From the NCBI GenBank assembly GCA_964059195.1, contig CAXKWD010000006.1, positions 11,338,530-11,402,529 on the forward strand: a DNA stretch of 64,000 nt, written 5' to 3'. This DNA is from Ectobius pallidus (Eukaryota; Arthropoda; Insecta; Blattodea; Ectobiidae). Of this stretch, positions 43,893-54,699 are shown piece after piece. The notes beneath the pieces were generated by a model, which ran no database searches, was not told where the DNA came from, and worked only from the letters and a program-made list of their open reading frames with translations. The translations under genes were made by a program, and so were the position numbers. The stretch's first letter is position 1. Every line of letters begins with the position of its first letter.

Positions 43893-44423
43893 GGGTCATT
43901 CCATGTCAAGTGAACCAATGGAAAAACGTGACCACCTCCGATTTTAGTCATACTTGGTTGTCATGAAGTACCACCTGAGATATGTTGAAGTACAAAATAT
44001 CAGATTTTTATGTGTTGTAGTTTTCCAGTTATACCCTTCTGAAATATGGAAAAAAACCAAATTTTCTGCATAAGTGCAATCACAAAATGACGCATAAATC
44101 AAGCTGGAATTGACATAGATGAGTGGGAAAAGTACCAAAATGTAGCTTATATTATGAGCTTTAATTTGATATGTCACACGAGTACTTTCGAAAAAAAATA
44201 TTTTCAAGGTTACCCAAAAAAAATTTGAAAACTGAATTTTTCAAAAACCTATATTTTGAAAATTTTGAAAAAAATCTCACAGAAACATACATATTTCAGC
44301 ATCATGTCCTACAAGTTTTGTTATGGGATCGAAATGGGATCATATTTTTTTACATTTATAACAAATACTATGCACGCTGGGTAAGAATATATGACACAGG
44401 AATATTGCACTTAATTCTAAAAT
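43893..44423. repeat. Left terminal inverted repeat
   Basis: 531 bp. The inner boundary is where CTTAATTCTAAAAT gives way to unmatched sequence. Confidence 0.88.
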
Positions 44424-44572
44424 CCATTCCTTTGTCCAGGGAGTTGTTTACCAACATGCATATACCAACTTGTGCAAGTGGTCAAATGGGTATGAGTAAA
44501 CACAGTCTGCAAGCATGTGAGTCAGCCAGGGAATGCAAGTTGTAACCTGTTGGACCTGGCTTCAGTTGTGCC

Positions 44573-47047
44573 TTGACTCTCATGCAGTGTGCTTCCTTTC
44601 TTCAAAGGCTGTACAAAGACTGTATTGCTGCATGTAAAGTAGTGGGTTCAGTGATTAAAATAGGCATTGTGTATTTCCCCAGTATGGCTGAAAAAGTAAG
44701 TGAAACAGCAAAGATTTTCTGCTGCAACCCTTTCAAGAAAGACAGACATCAGGGTGTGAAAAGAAGTGTGAGGCCTGTTACTGACTGGATGTGTGACATG
44801 TTTGACACCATTGTGGTAGGTATGAAAATTTGTGACAGTTGTAGGAAAGAACTATCAAAGCAGAAACAGGTTACAGATACAACAGATGACTGTTTAGTAC
44901 CAGTAGCCAATACCACTAGGCCTACTAATGTTGATGAATCATTTGTAGCTTTAGATGTTACCTTAGAGTACCTTAATAAGTCTCTAAGCTCTCTAGAGGA
45001 GTCACCTGTTGCTAAGAGGAAGTTGCAAATGAAATCATACTGTGATAAAAAATACAGTAAAATAAAAAAATGTTTGACAGAAAAGGTACTAACAGCAGCA
45101 AGTACAAATACAGAGAAAACTGTTGACCATAAATCAGAATCATGTGAAGTCATTTGTCAGCTAAAAGAAAAGTTTCAAGAAGAAAATATAAGTGTTAGTG
45201 AAAAATTGCAAATTTTAACAGTACTACCTAAAAGCTGGTCATGCAGTGAAATACAAAATGAATTTCAGGTTAGCAACAGAATGGCAAGAAAAGCTAAAGC
45301 ATTGGTGAAAGCGAAGGGTATTCTGGCAACACCAAATCCTAAACCAGGAAAGGTTTTAAATGAATCTGTGATTGAGAAGGTAATAGGGTTCTACAACAGT
45401 GATGATGTCAGCCGTCTTATGCCTGGAAAAAAAGACTTTGTTTCTGTGAAAACGGGTGACAGTAGTAGAATTCATGTACAGAAGAGGCTAGTGATGGGCA
45501 ACTTGAAGGAAGTGTACGAGCTGTTCAAAAACAAAAATCCTACTGATAAGATTGGATTTTCGAAATTTGCTGATTTACGACCTAAACATTGCGTCTTGGC
45601 TGGAGGAAGTGGTACCCACACAGTATGCGTTTGTACAGTGCATCAGAATGTTAAATTAATGCTACAAGTGTTGAAATCCAAACAAATTACACTGAATGAT
45701 GGCACAGATATAAGTAATTATAATTCCTGTTTAGCGAAGTTAATGTGTGAAGAGCCAGGCACAGCATGCCACCTTAATGAATGTCCTTCATGTCCAGGTG
45801 TAGATAATTTGAAAGATGAGTTACAGTTGCTGCTAGATAATGAACTGGTGGACAACATTACATACAAGCAGTGGGTTTCTGTTGACAGATGTAATTTAGT
45901 AACCTTCATCAAAACTGCAGATGAGTTTATAGAAACTTTGTGTGAACAGTTGTTGATTTTGAAGAGACATTCTTTTATTGCAAGAAGACAGGCAGAATAT
46001 TATAATCACTTGAAGCAGAATATTGGAGTAAATGAAGCTGTGGTATGTATGGACTTTGCAGAAAATTATTCGTTTGTACTACAGGATGAAGCCCAGTCTT
46101 TTCATTGGAACAATGATCAAGCAACTATTTTTCCTATAGCAGTCTACTACAATGATCATAATATACACTACAAAAGTATTGTATGTATCTCTGAATGTCT
46201 ACAGCATGACACCACTGCTGTTCATTTATTCCAGAAAAGGCTTATCTCTCATTTGAAGTTGGAAGTAATTAGAGATTTGAAAAAAATTTACTACTTCTCA
46301 GATGGTGCAGCTGCGCAATTTAAAAACAGAAAAAACTTTTCAAACTTATGCCACCATGTTCATGATTTTGGAATTGAGGCAGAGTGGCATTTCTATGCAA
46401 CAGCCCATGGGAAAGGAGTATGTGACGGTCTGGGTGGTACTGTGAAAAGACTTGCAGGAAAGGCAAGCCTACAGCGGCCATACGAGCATCAAATCATGAC
46501 ACCAGCACAGCTGTTTACATGGAGTGAGGAAAACATCGACTCCATGCAGTTCTTCTTCTTCAATGAAGCACAATACAACAAAGAGGAAAAAATACTTGCA
46601 GACAGATTTCTGTCTACAAAAGCAATACCAGGCACACAGAAGTTCCACAGTTTCATCCCATTGTCAGATAAAGTGTTGTTGACAAAGGTATTTTCAAGAA
46701 GTGAACAGTCATCCACTTTTTCAGTGTTAGGACCACGTGTGCAACAGAGGCTGAAGCTAGCAGAAGTAAAAGGATATGTTACATGTGAGAACAACAATCA
46801 TTGGTGGCTTGGTGTAGTTGTGGACAAAAATGAGACAGCACAGATAGTGGAACTGATGTTTCTGCACCCTGCAGGTCCTTCTCCATCATTTACTTTCAAA
46901 AGTGACTGTCCAAATAAACTGACTGTGCCTCTCTCTCAGATCCTCACCCTTGTGCAACCTACATGTCCCACTGGCCGTAGTTATTACCTCTCGAAGGAAG
47001 AGATGGATGCGGCAACCATGGCTCTAGAAAATTACTGTAGACAATAA
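44573..47047 (+). CDS. Putative DDE-type transposase, superfamily unassigned
   Basis: 824 codons from the first ATG. The Met at residue 38 (44684, MAEKVSETAKIFCC) is a better start because family-like features begin there. A Cys cluster (C50, C51, C87, C90 in ICDSC) could bind zinc. A helix-turn-helix-like region lies at ~205-260. C340, C352, C354 and H357 (GTHTVCVCTVHQNV) and C399-C407 form a second Cys/His region. The likely RNase H-like core is VCMDFAENYSF (D494), YYFSDGAAAQFKNR (D577), LCHHVH (593-597), AEWHFYATAHGKG and CDGLGGTVKR (D618). The third acidic residue is not certain. The conserved order resembles transposase-derived proteins known from many invertebrates. The frame is intact and sits between matched TIRs, so the element may be active. 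Confidence 0.82.
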   Translation: MTLMQCASFLQRLYKDCIAACKVVGSVIKIGIVYFPSMAEKVSETAKIFCCNPFKKDRHQGVKRSVRPVTDWMCDMFDTIVVGMKICDSCRKELSKQKQVTDTTDDCLVPVANTTRPTNVDESFVALDVTLEYLNKSLSSLEESPVAKRKLQMKSYCDKKYSKIKKCLTEKVLTAASTNTEKTVDHKSESCEVICQLKEKFQEENISVSEKLQILTVLPKSWSCSEIQNEFQVSNRMARKAKALVKAKGILATPNPKPGKVLNESVIEKVIGFYNSDDVSRLMPGKKDFVSVKTGDSSRIHVQKRLVMGNLKEVYELFKNKNPTDKIGFSKFADLRPKHCVLAGGSGTHTVCVCTVHQNVKLMLQVLKSKQITLNDGTDISNYNSCLAKLMCEEPGTACHLNECPSCPGVDNLKDELQLLLDNELVDNITYKQWVSVDRCNLVTFIKTADEFIETLCEQLLILKRHSFIARRQAEYYNHLKQNIGVNEAVVCMDFAENYSFVLQDEAQSFHWNNDQATIFPIAVYYNDHNIHYKSIVCISECLQHDTTAVHLFQKRLISHLKLEVIRDLKKIYYFSDGAAAQFKNRKNFSNLCHHVHDFGIEAEWHFYATAHGKGVCDGLGGTVKRLAGKASLQRPYEHQIMTPAQLFTWSEENIDSMQFFFFNEAQYNKEEKILADRFLSTKAIPGTQKFHSFIPLSDKVLLTKVFSRSEQSSTFSVLGPRVQQRLKLAEVKGYVTCENNNHWWLGVVVDKNETAQIVELMFLHPAGPSPSFTFKSDCPNKLTVPLSQILTLVQPTCPTGRSYYLSKEEMDAATMALENYCRQ

Positions 47048-47119
47048 ATTCACGTTTTTGTCATTGAAGAAGGGAAGGTAACATGTTTTCTGTAAGTTTT
47101 TCTTTTTGATTGTAATGAA

Positions 47120-47660
47120 ATTTTAGAATTAAGTGCAATATTCCTGTGTCATATATTCTTACCCAGCGTGCATAGTATTTGTTATAAATGTAAAAAAATA
47201 TGATCCCATTTCGATCCCATAACAAAACTTGTAGGACATGATGCTGAAATATGTATGTTTCTGTGAGATTTTTTTCAAAATTTTCAAAATATAGGTTTTT
47301 GAAAAATTCAGTTTTCAAATTTTTTTTGGGTAACCTTGAAAATATTTTTTTTCGAAAGTACTCGTGTGACATATCAAATTAAAGCTCATAATATAAGCTA
47401 CATTTTGGTACTTTTCCCACTCATCTATGTCAATTCCAGCTTGATTTATGCGTCATTTTGTGATTGCACTTATGCAGAAAATTTGGTTTTTTTCCATATT
47501 TCAGAAGGGTATAACTGGAAAACTACAACACATAAAAATCTGATATTTTGCACTTTAACATATCTCAGGTGGTACTTCATGACAACCAAGTATGACTAAA
47601 ATCGGAGATGGTCATGTTCAAAATTGACAAAAAATTGGTTCACTTGACATGGAATGACCC
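47120..47660. repeat. Right terminal inverted repeat
   Basis: 541 bp, the inverse of 43893-44423, ending GACATGGAATGACCC. Confidence 0.88.
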
Positions 47661-47664
47661 AAGT

Positions 47665-48317
47665 GATATATGGACAAAAACTTGTATATGCATGTTTCAT
47701 AAGTGACTATGCCTAAATCTGATACTTTTATAGGACCAAAACAGCCTATTTTTACGTTAGAGCCTACAGTGTTTTGCAGATGACAAGCCGCTTTGTCCTT
47801 CTCCTGCTTAGATACGCGGTCCAATCAGAGACGGCGAGACGGAGGGAAGACTCTTAATGCTAGCGGCGCTCCGTTAGCTCGTACACGTGATTGGCGGTGA
47901 AGGAAATGGCTTCTCATTTGAAAAGTACTGTAATATTGCCTTTTTTGCTTGTTTTTCCTCTAAAGTTCAAAATAAATAATTTTTTGTTATAAATTCTAGC
48001 ATTTATTTTCAGTTCGAACTAAATTTTTAGCTCGGAATGTGCAGTACATGATACATTTGTGACATGGTTAAATAGTAAGGAATGTTTAGTCTTCAGTAGA
48101 AACCTAAAACAGCATTTTTAGCAACCTAAAAGTCAAGAAGTCTACTGATGACAAGCCATTAGATAGATTGAGAGGAATATAGATAACAATAATAACACAG
48201 CAGATACTACAGCAGAAAATTTTGTTACAAAGGACTGTGAAAAAGAGAGTAAATCGAGAGGAAGCAAAAATGAATCAAACTATAGTTCTCATAAATAAAT
48301 AAAAGGGCTGAAAACTA
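47665..48317. other. Intron sequence, nothing recognised
   Basis: UCHL5 intron between the long-TIR transposon and a mariner. No coding or repeat ends seen. Confidence 0.4.
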
Positions 48318-48986
48318 TGAGGGTCATTCAATAATTAAAGAGAAAAATTGGTCTGGGGAAAAGACTGTTGGTAGTACAAGTTTGATACCTTTAGGATTTT
48401 AAGTTGGCATCACTGGGATGAGTTCTAATCAGCTGATGGATCAACATTGCTCTGTTTATAACCTTAAAATTAAGTTTAACGATGTCGGGTCTTCTTGAAA
48501 ATTCCACATTGGTTGAACAACGTTCTGTGATTCGTTTTTTGATTGCTGAAGGTGAAAAACCAGCTAATATATATTCTAGAATGACTAAAGTGCATGATGA
48601 AAGTTGTATGAACCATGGAAATTTTTACAAGTGGGTAGAACAGTTCAAAAGTGGTCGAGAATCAGTGACTGACGAACACCGTTCTGGCCGGTCTGTTGAA
48701 GTTGCAACTTCCTCACTTGAAACTCGAATTGTCTGGTCCACTGAAGGAGGCATTACGTGGGAAGAAGTTCCAGAATAACGAGGATGTCAAGAAATTTGTG
48801 GGAAATTGGCTCCGACACCAAGATAAAGAGTTCTTTGCAGCCGGTATAAAAAAGCTAGTAACCCTTTGGGACAAGTGCATAGATGTTCATGGGGATTATG
48901 TTCAAAAGTAGGAAAAGTCTTGTTTTGTAAAAATAAACTTTTTTCCTCCAGGTCAGTTTGTCTCTTTAATTATTGAATGGCCCTTA
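48318..48986 (+). mobile_element. Internally deleted mariner element
   Basis: TIRs TGAGGGTCATTCAATAATTA and, inverted, TAATTATTGAATGGCCCTTA are flanked by TA (48316-48317, 48987-48988). Two transposase pieces remain, N-terminal and C-terminal, in different frames. Confidence 0.88.
48482..48911 (+). pseudogene. Mariner transposase with deleted catalytic domain
   Basis: The first frame (48482-48778) has the paired helix-turn-helix region: VEQRSVIRFLIAEG, then YKWVEQFKSGRESVTDEHRS and GRSVEVA. The second frame (up to 48911) has GPLKEALRGKKF, WLRHQDKEFFAAGIKKL and the terminal GDYVQK. The middle, with the DD(34)D core, is missing and the two parts join out of frame near 48720-48750. The protein cannot be active; the ends could still be moved in trans. 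Confidence 0.85.
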
Positions 48987-49459
48987 TAGAAGCTAACAAA
49001 TGCATGAAAATGAAGAACAGACCAAAATATTACAGACAGAAAAAATGAAGTAACATAAACAGTGGCGGCTTGTAACTAAAATTAGTGGGGGTGCTGCTCC
49101 AGTAAATGCTTAGTCTTTATTTTAAAATTGTGTAAAAGGAAACGTACATATATGTAAAAAGAAAATTTATTCAGAAACTTGATAAAATCCTAAAGAATAA
49201 AATCAATTTTTTTTAAGCTAAATGTTACAGTTCAAGCTTGATCTAATCATTTAAAAATGAAATTCATTCCTCTAGTTTTAATTTGCGCGAAAAGATCAAT
49301 AATTTTCTCCATGATCTGTGGATGACAACTGAGGAAATTTTTCTCCATTGAAAGCACTGCAAGCGCATTTAGTATTTCTGAATTCATAGTGCTTCTTAGA
49401 AAGGTTTTTACTCTTTTCAATGCTCAAAAGCCGCATTCTGCCTCTGATATAGTCATGGG

Positions 49460-50156
49460 CAGGCCCGACGAGAGGGAGGGGCAGCAGCCCCGGGCCCGTG
49501 CCCCAAAAGGTGGCTCGGTCGTCCCGGTTTTATTTTTTACTTTCTAAATTTACTCTAAAATAAAATTGGTTACAAGTCAATAAACAGCTTAAGTTATATT
49601 TTATGTGTTTATTTTATCTGCATTGTCCTGTCGTATAATGGTGACAGGGAATTTATCAGTTATTCTGAAACAGATTATTCTTGAAGAAAAATTGCTGTTT
49701 TTGAAAAGTAGAAGCAGAAATCCTTTTGGACTCAACAGTAGGCCTCACTAAAGTTCGGCATTTAAAATCATGATTTTCAAAAGATTAAACTGGTACATAA
49801 AGATAAAATTGTTCCTAATTAGGACATTTTAATGTATTTCTCCATTTCGTGCCCGGCATCAGTTAACCGATTTGGTTCAATATCAATACGTTTCATCCCA
49901 TGGGCGTTATAAAAGGTATACCAAGTTTTATGAAAATCCGATAAAGCGTATTTCAGTTATTGCACTTACAGACACACGGACAGACAGACAGACAGTCTGT
50001 ACCGGTACCATTCTGGCACTTAATAATTATGTAATATCATTACATAATCTTTTTGTTGCCTACATTATAAAGGGCAAATTGGGTAGTGAATTTAATATTT
50101 GACTGGGGCCAGGGAAAATTTGTCCCTGGGGCCCTTGCTTTCTTTCCACGGCCCTG
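49460..50156 (+). mobile_element. hAT-like MITE, copy 2
   Basis: Left CAGGCCCGACGAGAGGGAGG and right, inverted, CCACGGCCCTG, with near-perfect 8-bp duplications GTCATGGG (49452-49459) and GTGATGGG (50157-50164). It shares the truncated AATAA-element end (TTCTGGCACTT, about 50015-50025) with copy 1 at 3263-3983. Confidence 0.8.
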
Positions 50157-50164
50157 GTGATGGG

Positions 50165-51405
50165 AACTGTCACAATGATTTTTATCAGTTCCGTAGTTCC
50201 ACTAAAAACAGTTAAATAAAAAATGAATCAAATAGAATAGCTGAAGTAGGAAAATAACCTAATTCTACACTTATGACATATTCAAGAATATGGTACATGG
50301 TTTTTAAGCACAACACATGCCTTCCACTAGTACGCACTGTGGAAGCGATAGTGGTCTCTCTCTCCCTCACAGCCAGCACAGGCACAAAACAGTCAAACAC
50401 CACGCCACTGGAACTGTCAAGCACACAGTTTTTACCTTTCTCATAAACTGGGGGATGGCTACTGGCATTAAGCTTAAGGATTATGTATTGTACAAGTATA
50501 AAGAAAGAATTTTAAAAAAAAGGACTCGTTACATTAAATGTTATCGATAATAAGTGGAAATAGGGGGTGCTGCTGTTCCAAGCCGCCACAGAACACAATA
50601 CACAAAGAAAGCAAATTCACTATGCAGCCATTTCATAAAATATGAGTATTTTTCCCTCAAAGAGAGATGTTATAAAACTATTGTAATTGGGTGGTCAAAT
50701 ATAAGTTTAAAACCTCAAATTCACTGAATATTAAGGAATTAAGTGTATTTGAAGTTGTTTCATGTGTAAAATCTGTCAATTTACTTATTTATTGCATTGC
50801 CATTTCTAGCACGATTTTAACACTCTTTAATACAGGTAGTCAAGTGTAATCAGCAATGTCCATTTGGATTTGAGAAAATATACATGTTAAGGTACAATTT
50901 GGTATAAGATTAACTTCAAAAAGTATGTGTGGTTAATTACTATGTAAAATAACAAACAGTGACTTTTTGTCCCACCCGTAATGTTGATAGTTTTACTAAA
51001 TTATTATTGAGTTAAATAAATGTTTGACAATCTGGAAACAGTTTATATTCTGTATTTAATCCCTCATATCTTCATTAATAACAACATTAAGACCCTTAAC
51101 AGTAATAGCAGAACAGAAAATGAACTGTTTTTGTGTATCATTAAAATCATTGTCAAAATTATGTCCCACCCATAATAGATTTTGAAAAACAAATTTAAAA
51201 TATTTAAAATAAATTTTATATAATGCCTTGCATGTAGTGTGGAGGAGAAGGCAATGTAAATTTTACAGATTGAGCAGAAGAATTCTAATTCATTATTTAT
51301 GATAAGTAATGAACAAAAATAGTTTTCACAATATGCTAGAATGTCCAACCCGTAATTATGAAATGGCTGTACGAGATATATATTACGTTGTACATATGAT
51401 TTCAA
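50165..51405. other. Intron sequence, nothing recognised
   Basis: UCHL5 intron, AT-rich. Short frames here have no recognisable motif. Confidence 0.4.
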
Positions 51406-51410
51406 CTTAC

Positions 51411-51510
51411 GTCCATCTGCTTCTGGATTTGAGCAATTTTCTTTTCAAATGTCATTATTCGGTCAGACACAATTGCCATTAAGTTGAAATGTATTTCACC
51501 TTCTTTATAC
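51411..51510 (-). CDS. UCHL5: UCHL5 internal exon (start of ULD)
   Basis: Acceptor TTTTCAG above 51510, donor GTAAGT below 51411. The first base completes a Lys codon; then YKEGEIHFNLMAIVSDR, a hallmark of the UCHL5 region joining the catalytic and ULD parts, and a helix ending QKQMD. 100 bases, ending in phase 0. Confidence 0.94.
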
Positions 51511-51590
51511 CTGAAAATTGTTTAAAAATTACATTAAAAATATGAAAATGATAAAAAGTACATATAACAATAAAAACAAAACAAACCTAC

Positions 51591-51788
51591 TTCTTTATCC
51601 TCTTTTCAATAATCGGACGTACAACATCCAACCAATCTGAATCTGGAGTAACAGGTCCAAGATCAACAGGTCCGTCCTTAAGACCGTCTAATTCATATAA
51701 TCGTCCATCAACAGGAATGTAACCTATGAAGTGGTACACTTCATCGTCTTTGGAAGCCTGCTTGCAGTCAAATTCAAATAACTGTTGC
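51591..51788 (-). CDS. UCHL5: UCHL5 internal exon with catalytic His and Asp
   Basis: 198 bases between TTTTTTTCAG and GTAGGT. It encodes [29 protein letters not shown] and [11 protein letters not shown]. By homology the His of VYHF and the Asp of YELDG are the catalytic His and Asp of the UCH fold (H164 and D179 in human UCHL5). The phase (1 base, 65 codons, 2 bases) fits both neighbours. Confidence 0.95.
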
Positions 51789-51857
51789 CTGAAAAAAAAA
51801 ATCTGATGTAAAAATCATATAACTTCCTTTGTCCAAACAACAATTTACCTTTTAGTA

Positions 51858-53142
51858 CAGTCGAACCTTCATATAACAAACACCAATACGATAAACCTGA
51901 AGCGATATTTTTCTATGGTCCCGGTAAATTTCCTATCTTAATAGGAAATTCTTAATAGTGTTACTTGTCCCTCGTTATAACGATTAAGGTAGTTCGTGAA
52001 CACCCTTTTATAACGATACATTTTTTGAAATTCCAGAAGAGAAATTCTCAGTAGAGGGTGGAGTCCTTCTTTCTGCCCCTCTCTTTTTTCCCACTTTCCA
52101 CCCCTCCATGTGACTGAACTTCTACGACATATGTTAGGGGATTTAAACAGCTAACCAGTCTTTAAAGTTATTTTTCAGTAGGCAGGCGAAAAATAGTTAC
52201 GGTCTCCACTCAATAAGTCTCAAAACAAAATTAGCAGCATTTAAAGAATTGGATGATGGTTTCAAGCAGACAGAAGTTGCAAAAAAGTACGGATTTCCAC
52301 ATTTATGTTGGCTAAATTTCTTACAAAGAGAAGAGAAATTGAAGAAAGTGTCGTTTGTTACAGTATATGTTAAATAAATTCATCTGTTAGGCTGTGTAAG
52401 CACATAATTTGGTGTCCCTTGATATAACAATAACCCTCACATAACGATTTGCTAGGGCCTGCAAATCTCTATATATATATAAGACGCTTTGTCCTGACTG
52501 ACTGAATTGACTGACAGAGAATCAATGTAGAAACTAAACTAAAATAGGTAGAAACTTGGAATTTTGACAGTACCTTCGTTTCATAATGTAGGTGCTCACT
52601 AAGAAAGGATTTTGAAAAATTTTGATTTTAAACGCCAAATATCAAATGTTTTTGAGTATACTTAATCCCTTTTTACACAGAATTATGAAATCCAAATCAC
52701 AGTTGGCATGGCAACATATTGTTGCCAGTGGGTCTCAGATGGGTTTGAAAATAAATTCTATTCAATTTCATCCTCAAAACGGGTTTATGGTAACATGAGA
52801 GTGAGAAATAAAATATTCTGCAAAGACAATACAATTTAATGTTACCGAAATTTCTGTTTCTTCTTATTTGAACCCCTACCAGGCTTGCTGTGTACTGTAT
52901 AAGTGATGGGATGCAAAATTCTACATCGTCTATGACCCATAAAAAGCTATATAAAGCGTTTTCTGAGGGAACAGTTTGAGTGTGATATGTCGTTCTTCCT
53001 ATTTCAAATTCTAAATACCTATATAAGGACCTAGAATTTAAAAAAACGAAAGTCCTTCATAAGTTAATTTCCAATTACAAAATAAAAAACCCGGGCGACG
53101 CCAGGCCTTTTAAGCTAGTATCATTATAAGGAGTTTTGACTG
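51858..53142 (+). mobile_element. pogo/Tigger element split by a Helitron
   Basis: Ends CAGTCGAACCTTCATATAAC and, inverted, ATTATAAGGAGTTTTGACTG are flanked by TA (51856-51857, 53143-53144). Near 52220-52340 a frame reads KLAAFKELDDGFKQTEVAKK and YGFPHLCWLNFL, the CENP-B-type helix-turn-helix of pogo transposases. The rest is gone. It lies in the UCHL5 intron between 51789 and 53732. Confidence 0.75.
52466..53118 (+). mobile_element. Short non-autonomous Helitron
   Basis: Starts TCTCTATATATATATAAGAC after A (52465) and ends CCTTTTAAGCTAG before T (53119). A GGCG/CGCC-rich hairpin region precedes the end. Related copies: 56571-57421 (3' end missing) and an inverted 3' part from about 53147. 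653 bp, no protein. Confidence 0.75.
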
Positions 53143-53146
53143 TAAA

Positions 53147-53245
53147 TACTAGTTTAAAAGGCCTGCCATCGCCTGGGTTTTGTAATTTGTAATTCGAAAA
53201 TAACTTATGGAGGACTTTTGATTTTCAAAATTTATGTCCTTATGT
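53147..53245 (-). repeat. Inverted 3' end of the same Helitron family
   Basis: Read on the minus strand the sequence ends ...CCAGGCGATGGCAGGCCTTT TAAACTAGT, matching the terminus at 53080-53118. It lies only about 30 bp away in opposite orientation. Confidence 0.6.
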
Positions 53246-53732
53246 CAAAAATACTTTTACAAACTTCGGGCATGGGTTCCTTACACCAAAAGAAGGAAAA
53301 AAGTTCATATGAACATAGATCCCATAATCCTTTCTTTTCTTGTTAGGAACTGTTCAACACATTGGTACACTCAAAACTCATAACAAATGCTCGAAATGTC
53401 CTCCTATTGCTTCTAGACATTAATGCACATGGCGAGCAGACATCCCCAATGAAGAAATTTTTTATCGGCGTGTCATGGAAGCCTGCGAAACCATTAGACA
53501 CCATCCCGGAGTATTTGAAAGGGTGCCACAGTTTATGATTGGACGAGTGAATCAACAAAAACAAACACATCTAGACATAACTCTGTCATGTAAGTTTGTA
53601 GATAATTTGTAGATAACATGCTGTTTTTTCTTATGCCTCTCTAGCATGGATTCCCTTTTTTAGTGAATGATTTTTACAGTATTGGATGTGTCTGTTAAAG
53701 AGAAGTTTCACGCTAATAGAAAAATGACTTAC

Positions 53733-53920
53733 CTTGAAAAAGAATTGTGAACAGATCTTATTTTCTCGCAGTTGCTGAGTGAAAGTCCCTTCATATTGGC
53801 ATCAAAACTCTGGCAGAATTCTTTGAAGTCAGAAAGCGTCTGTCCAAGAGTTAAGTCTGGATGTTTGCAGTTTAAAAGGATGCTGAGAATTGCTTGGGTG
53901 GCGCAAGCATTATTAATTAC
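53733..53920 (-). CDS. UCHL5: UCHL5 internal exon with catalytic Cys
   Basis: 188 bases, acceptor TTTTAG, donor GTAAGT. It begins VINNACATQAILSILLNC. The Cys of NNACATQ is the nucleophile of this thiol protease (C88 in human), and the exon ends IRSVHNSFS plus two bases of Arg. The deubiquitinase trims ubiquitin chains at the 19S proteasome and also associates with the INO80 remodeller in animals. No broken residue is seen. Confidence 0.96.
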
Positions 53921-54082
53921 CTAAAACAGAAATTAGAAACAACTAATTGTATGGGAGTGTACCGAGACTGTTTGCTGCCAATACCAGTAGAGCACAACCT
54001 CAATATACGGTAAGGTTTTCCTACATTTCACATAAATTTGATCAGGAAGTTGGAGTATTAGTGCTAAAGGGACTTAAAACTT

Positions 54083-54688
54083 TGGGACAGATCAACACAC
54101 CCATTTAACCTCATGATCTCAGATATGGATGAAATTTTGTGGAGAGACAGTTTTCATGTATATTAAGAGAAATACAAACTTTTATTGAAATATTTCAACC
54201 CATTTTGAAAATACAGCCAAGTAAAGTATTAAAAAATTTACAAAAATTTAATGAACAACGTATCTTTCAACTGATGTAGCAACTCTTTTAATTAACCCAC
54301 AGAGTTGGGTAAGGTGGCATTTTTTACAAGCTTTCCAATGATATGTAACACATAATAGTTCTAATGACATTTTTTTTTTCAAAATTCAAAGTGAAAATTT
54401 TGAATTTTGAAAATGTACATTTTTTTTTAAATTTTCAACATTTCCTAATGCTAAAAAATGACACCTTACTCAACTCTGTGGGTTAATTAAAAGAGATGCT
54501 GTTGAAAGATACGTTGTTCATTAAATTTTTGTAAATTTTTTAATACTTTACATGGCTGTATTTTCAAAATGGGTTGAAATATTTCAATAAAAGTTTGTAT
54601 TTCTCTTAATAAACACAAAATTTCTTCCAAATCTGAGATGGTGAGGTTAAATTTTCATCAAAAGTGTGTTGATTTGTCATGGGACAAC
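54083..54688. mobile_element. Fold-back MITE with ~230-bp inverted repeats
   Basis: 54088-54315 and about 54460-54688 are imperfect inverses (shared words ATTTCAACCCATTTTGAAAA, AACAACGTATCTTTCAAC, AACCCACAGAGTTG). The outermost 15 bp diverge, so the ends and target duplication are unclear. The centre is T/A-rich and carries no gene. Confidence 0.75.
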
Positions 54689-54699
54689 ATTTTCAACAT

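Larger units (their letters stand above)
43893..47660 (+). mobile_element. Autonomous-looking DNA transposon with >500-bp terminal inverted repeats
   Basis: The left TIR 43893-44423 and right TIR 47120-47660 are near-identical inverses starting GGGTCATTCCATGTCAAGTG. The left has lost about 10 bp near position 30. The 4-bp AAGT flanks both ends (43889-43892, 47661-47664). Between them is one large uninterrupted ORF. Similar terminal words (GGGTCATTCCATGTCAA) are, from memory, frequent in animal repeats, but I could not assign a superfamily. It lies in the last UCHL5 intron in the opposite orientation. Confidence 0.85.

Noticed and set aside
43944..44207. 87-codon minus-strand ORF and its twin at 47336-47599
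   Set aside because: Both are chance frames through the terminal inverted repeats of the long-TIR transposon.
43893..47660. Assignment to the Kolobok superfamily (TTAA duplication)
   Set aside because: TTAA is present only on the left; the duplicated bases are AAGT, and no THAP domain is seen.
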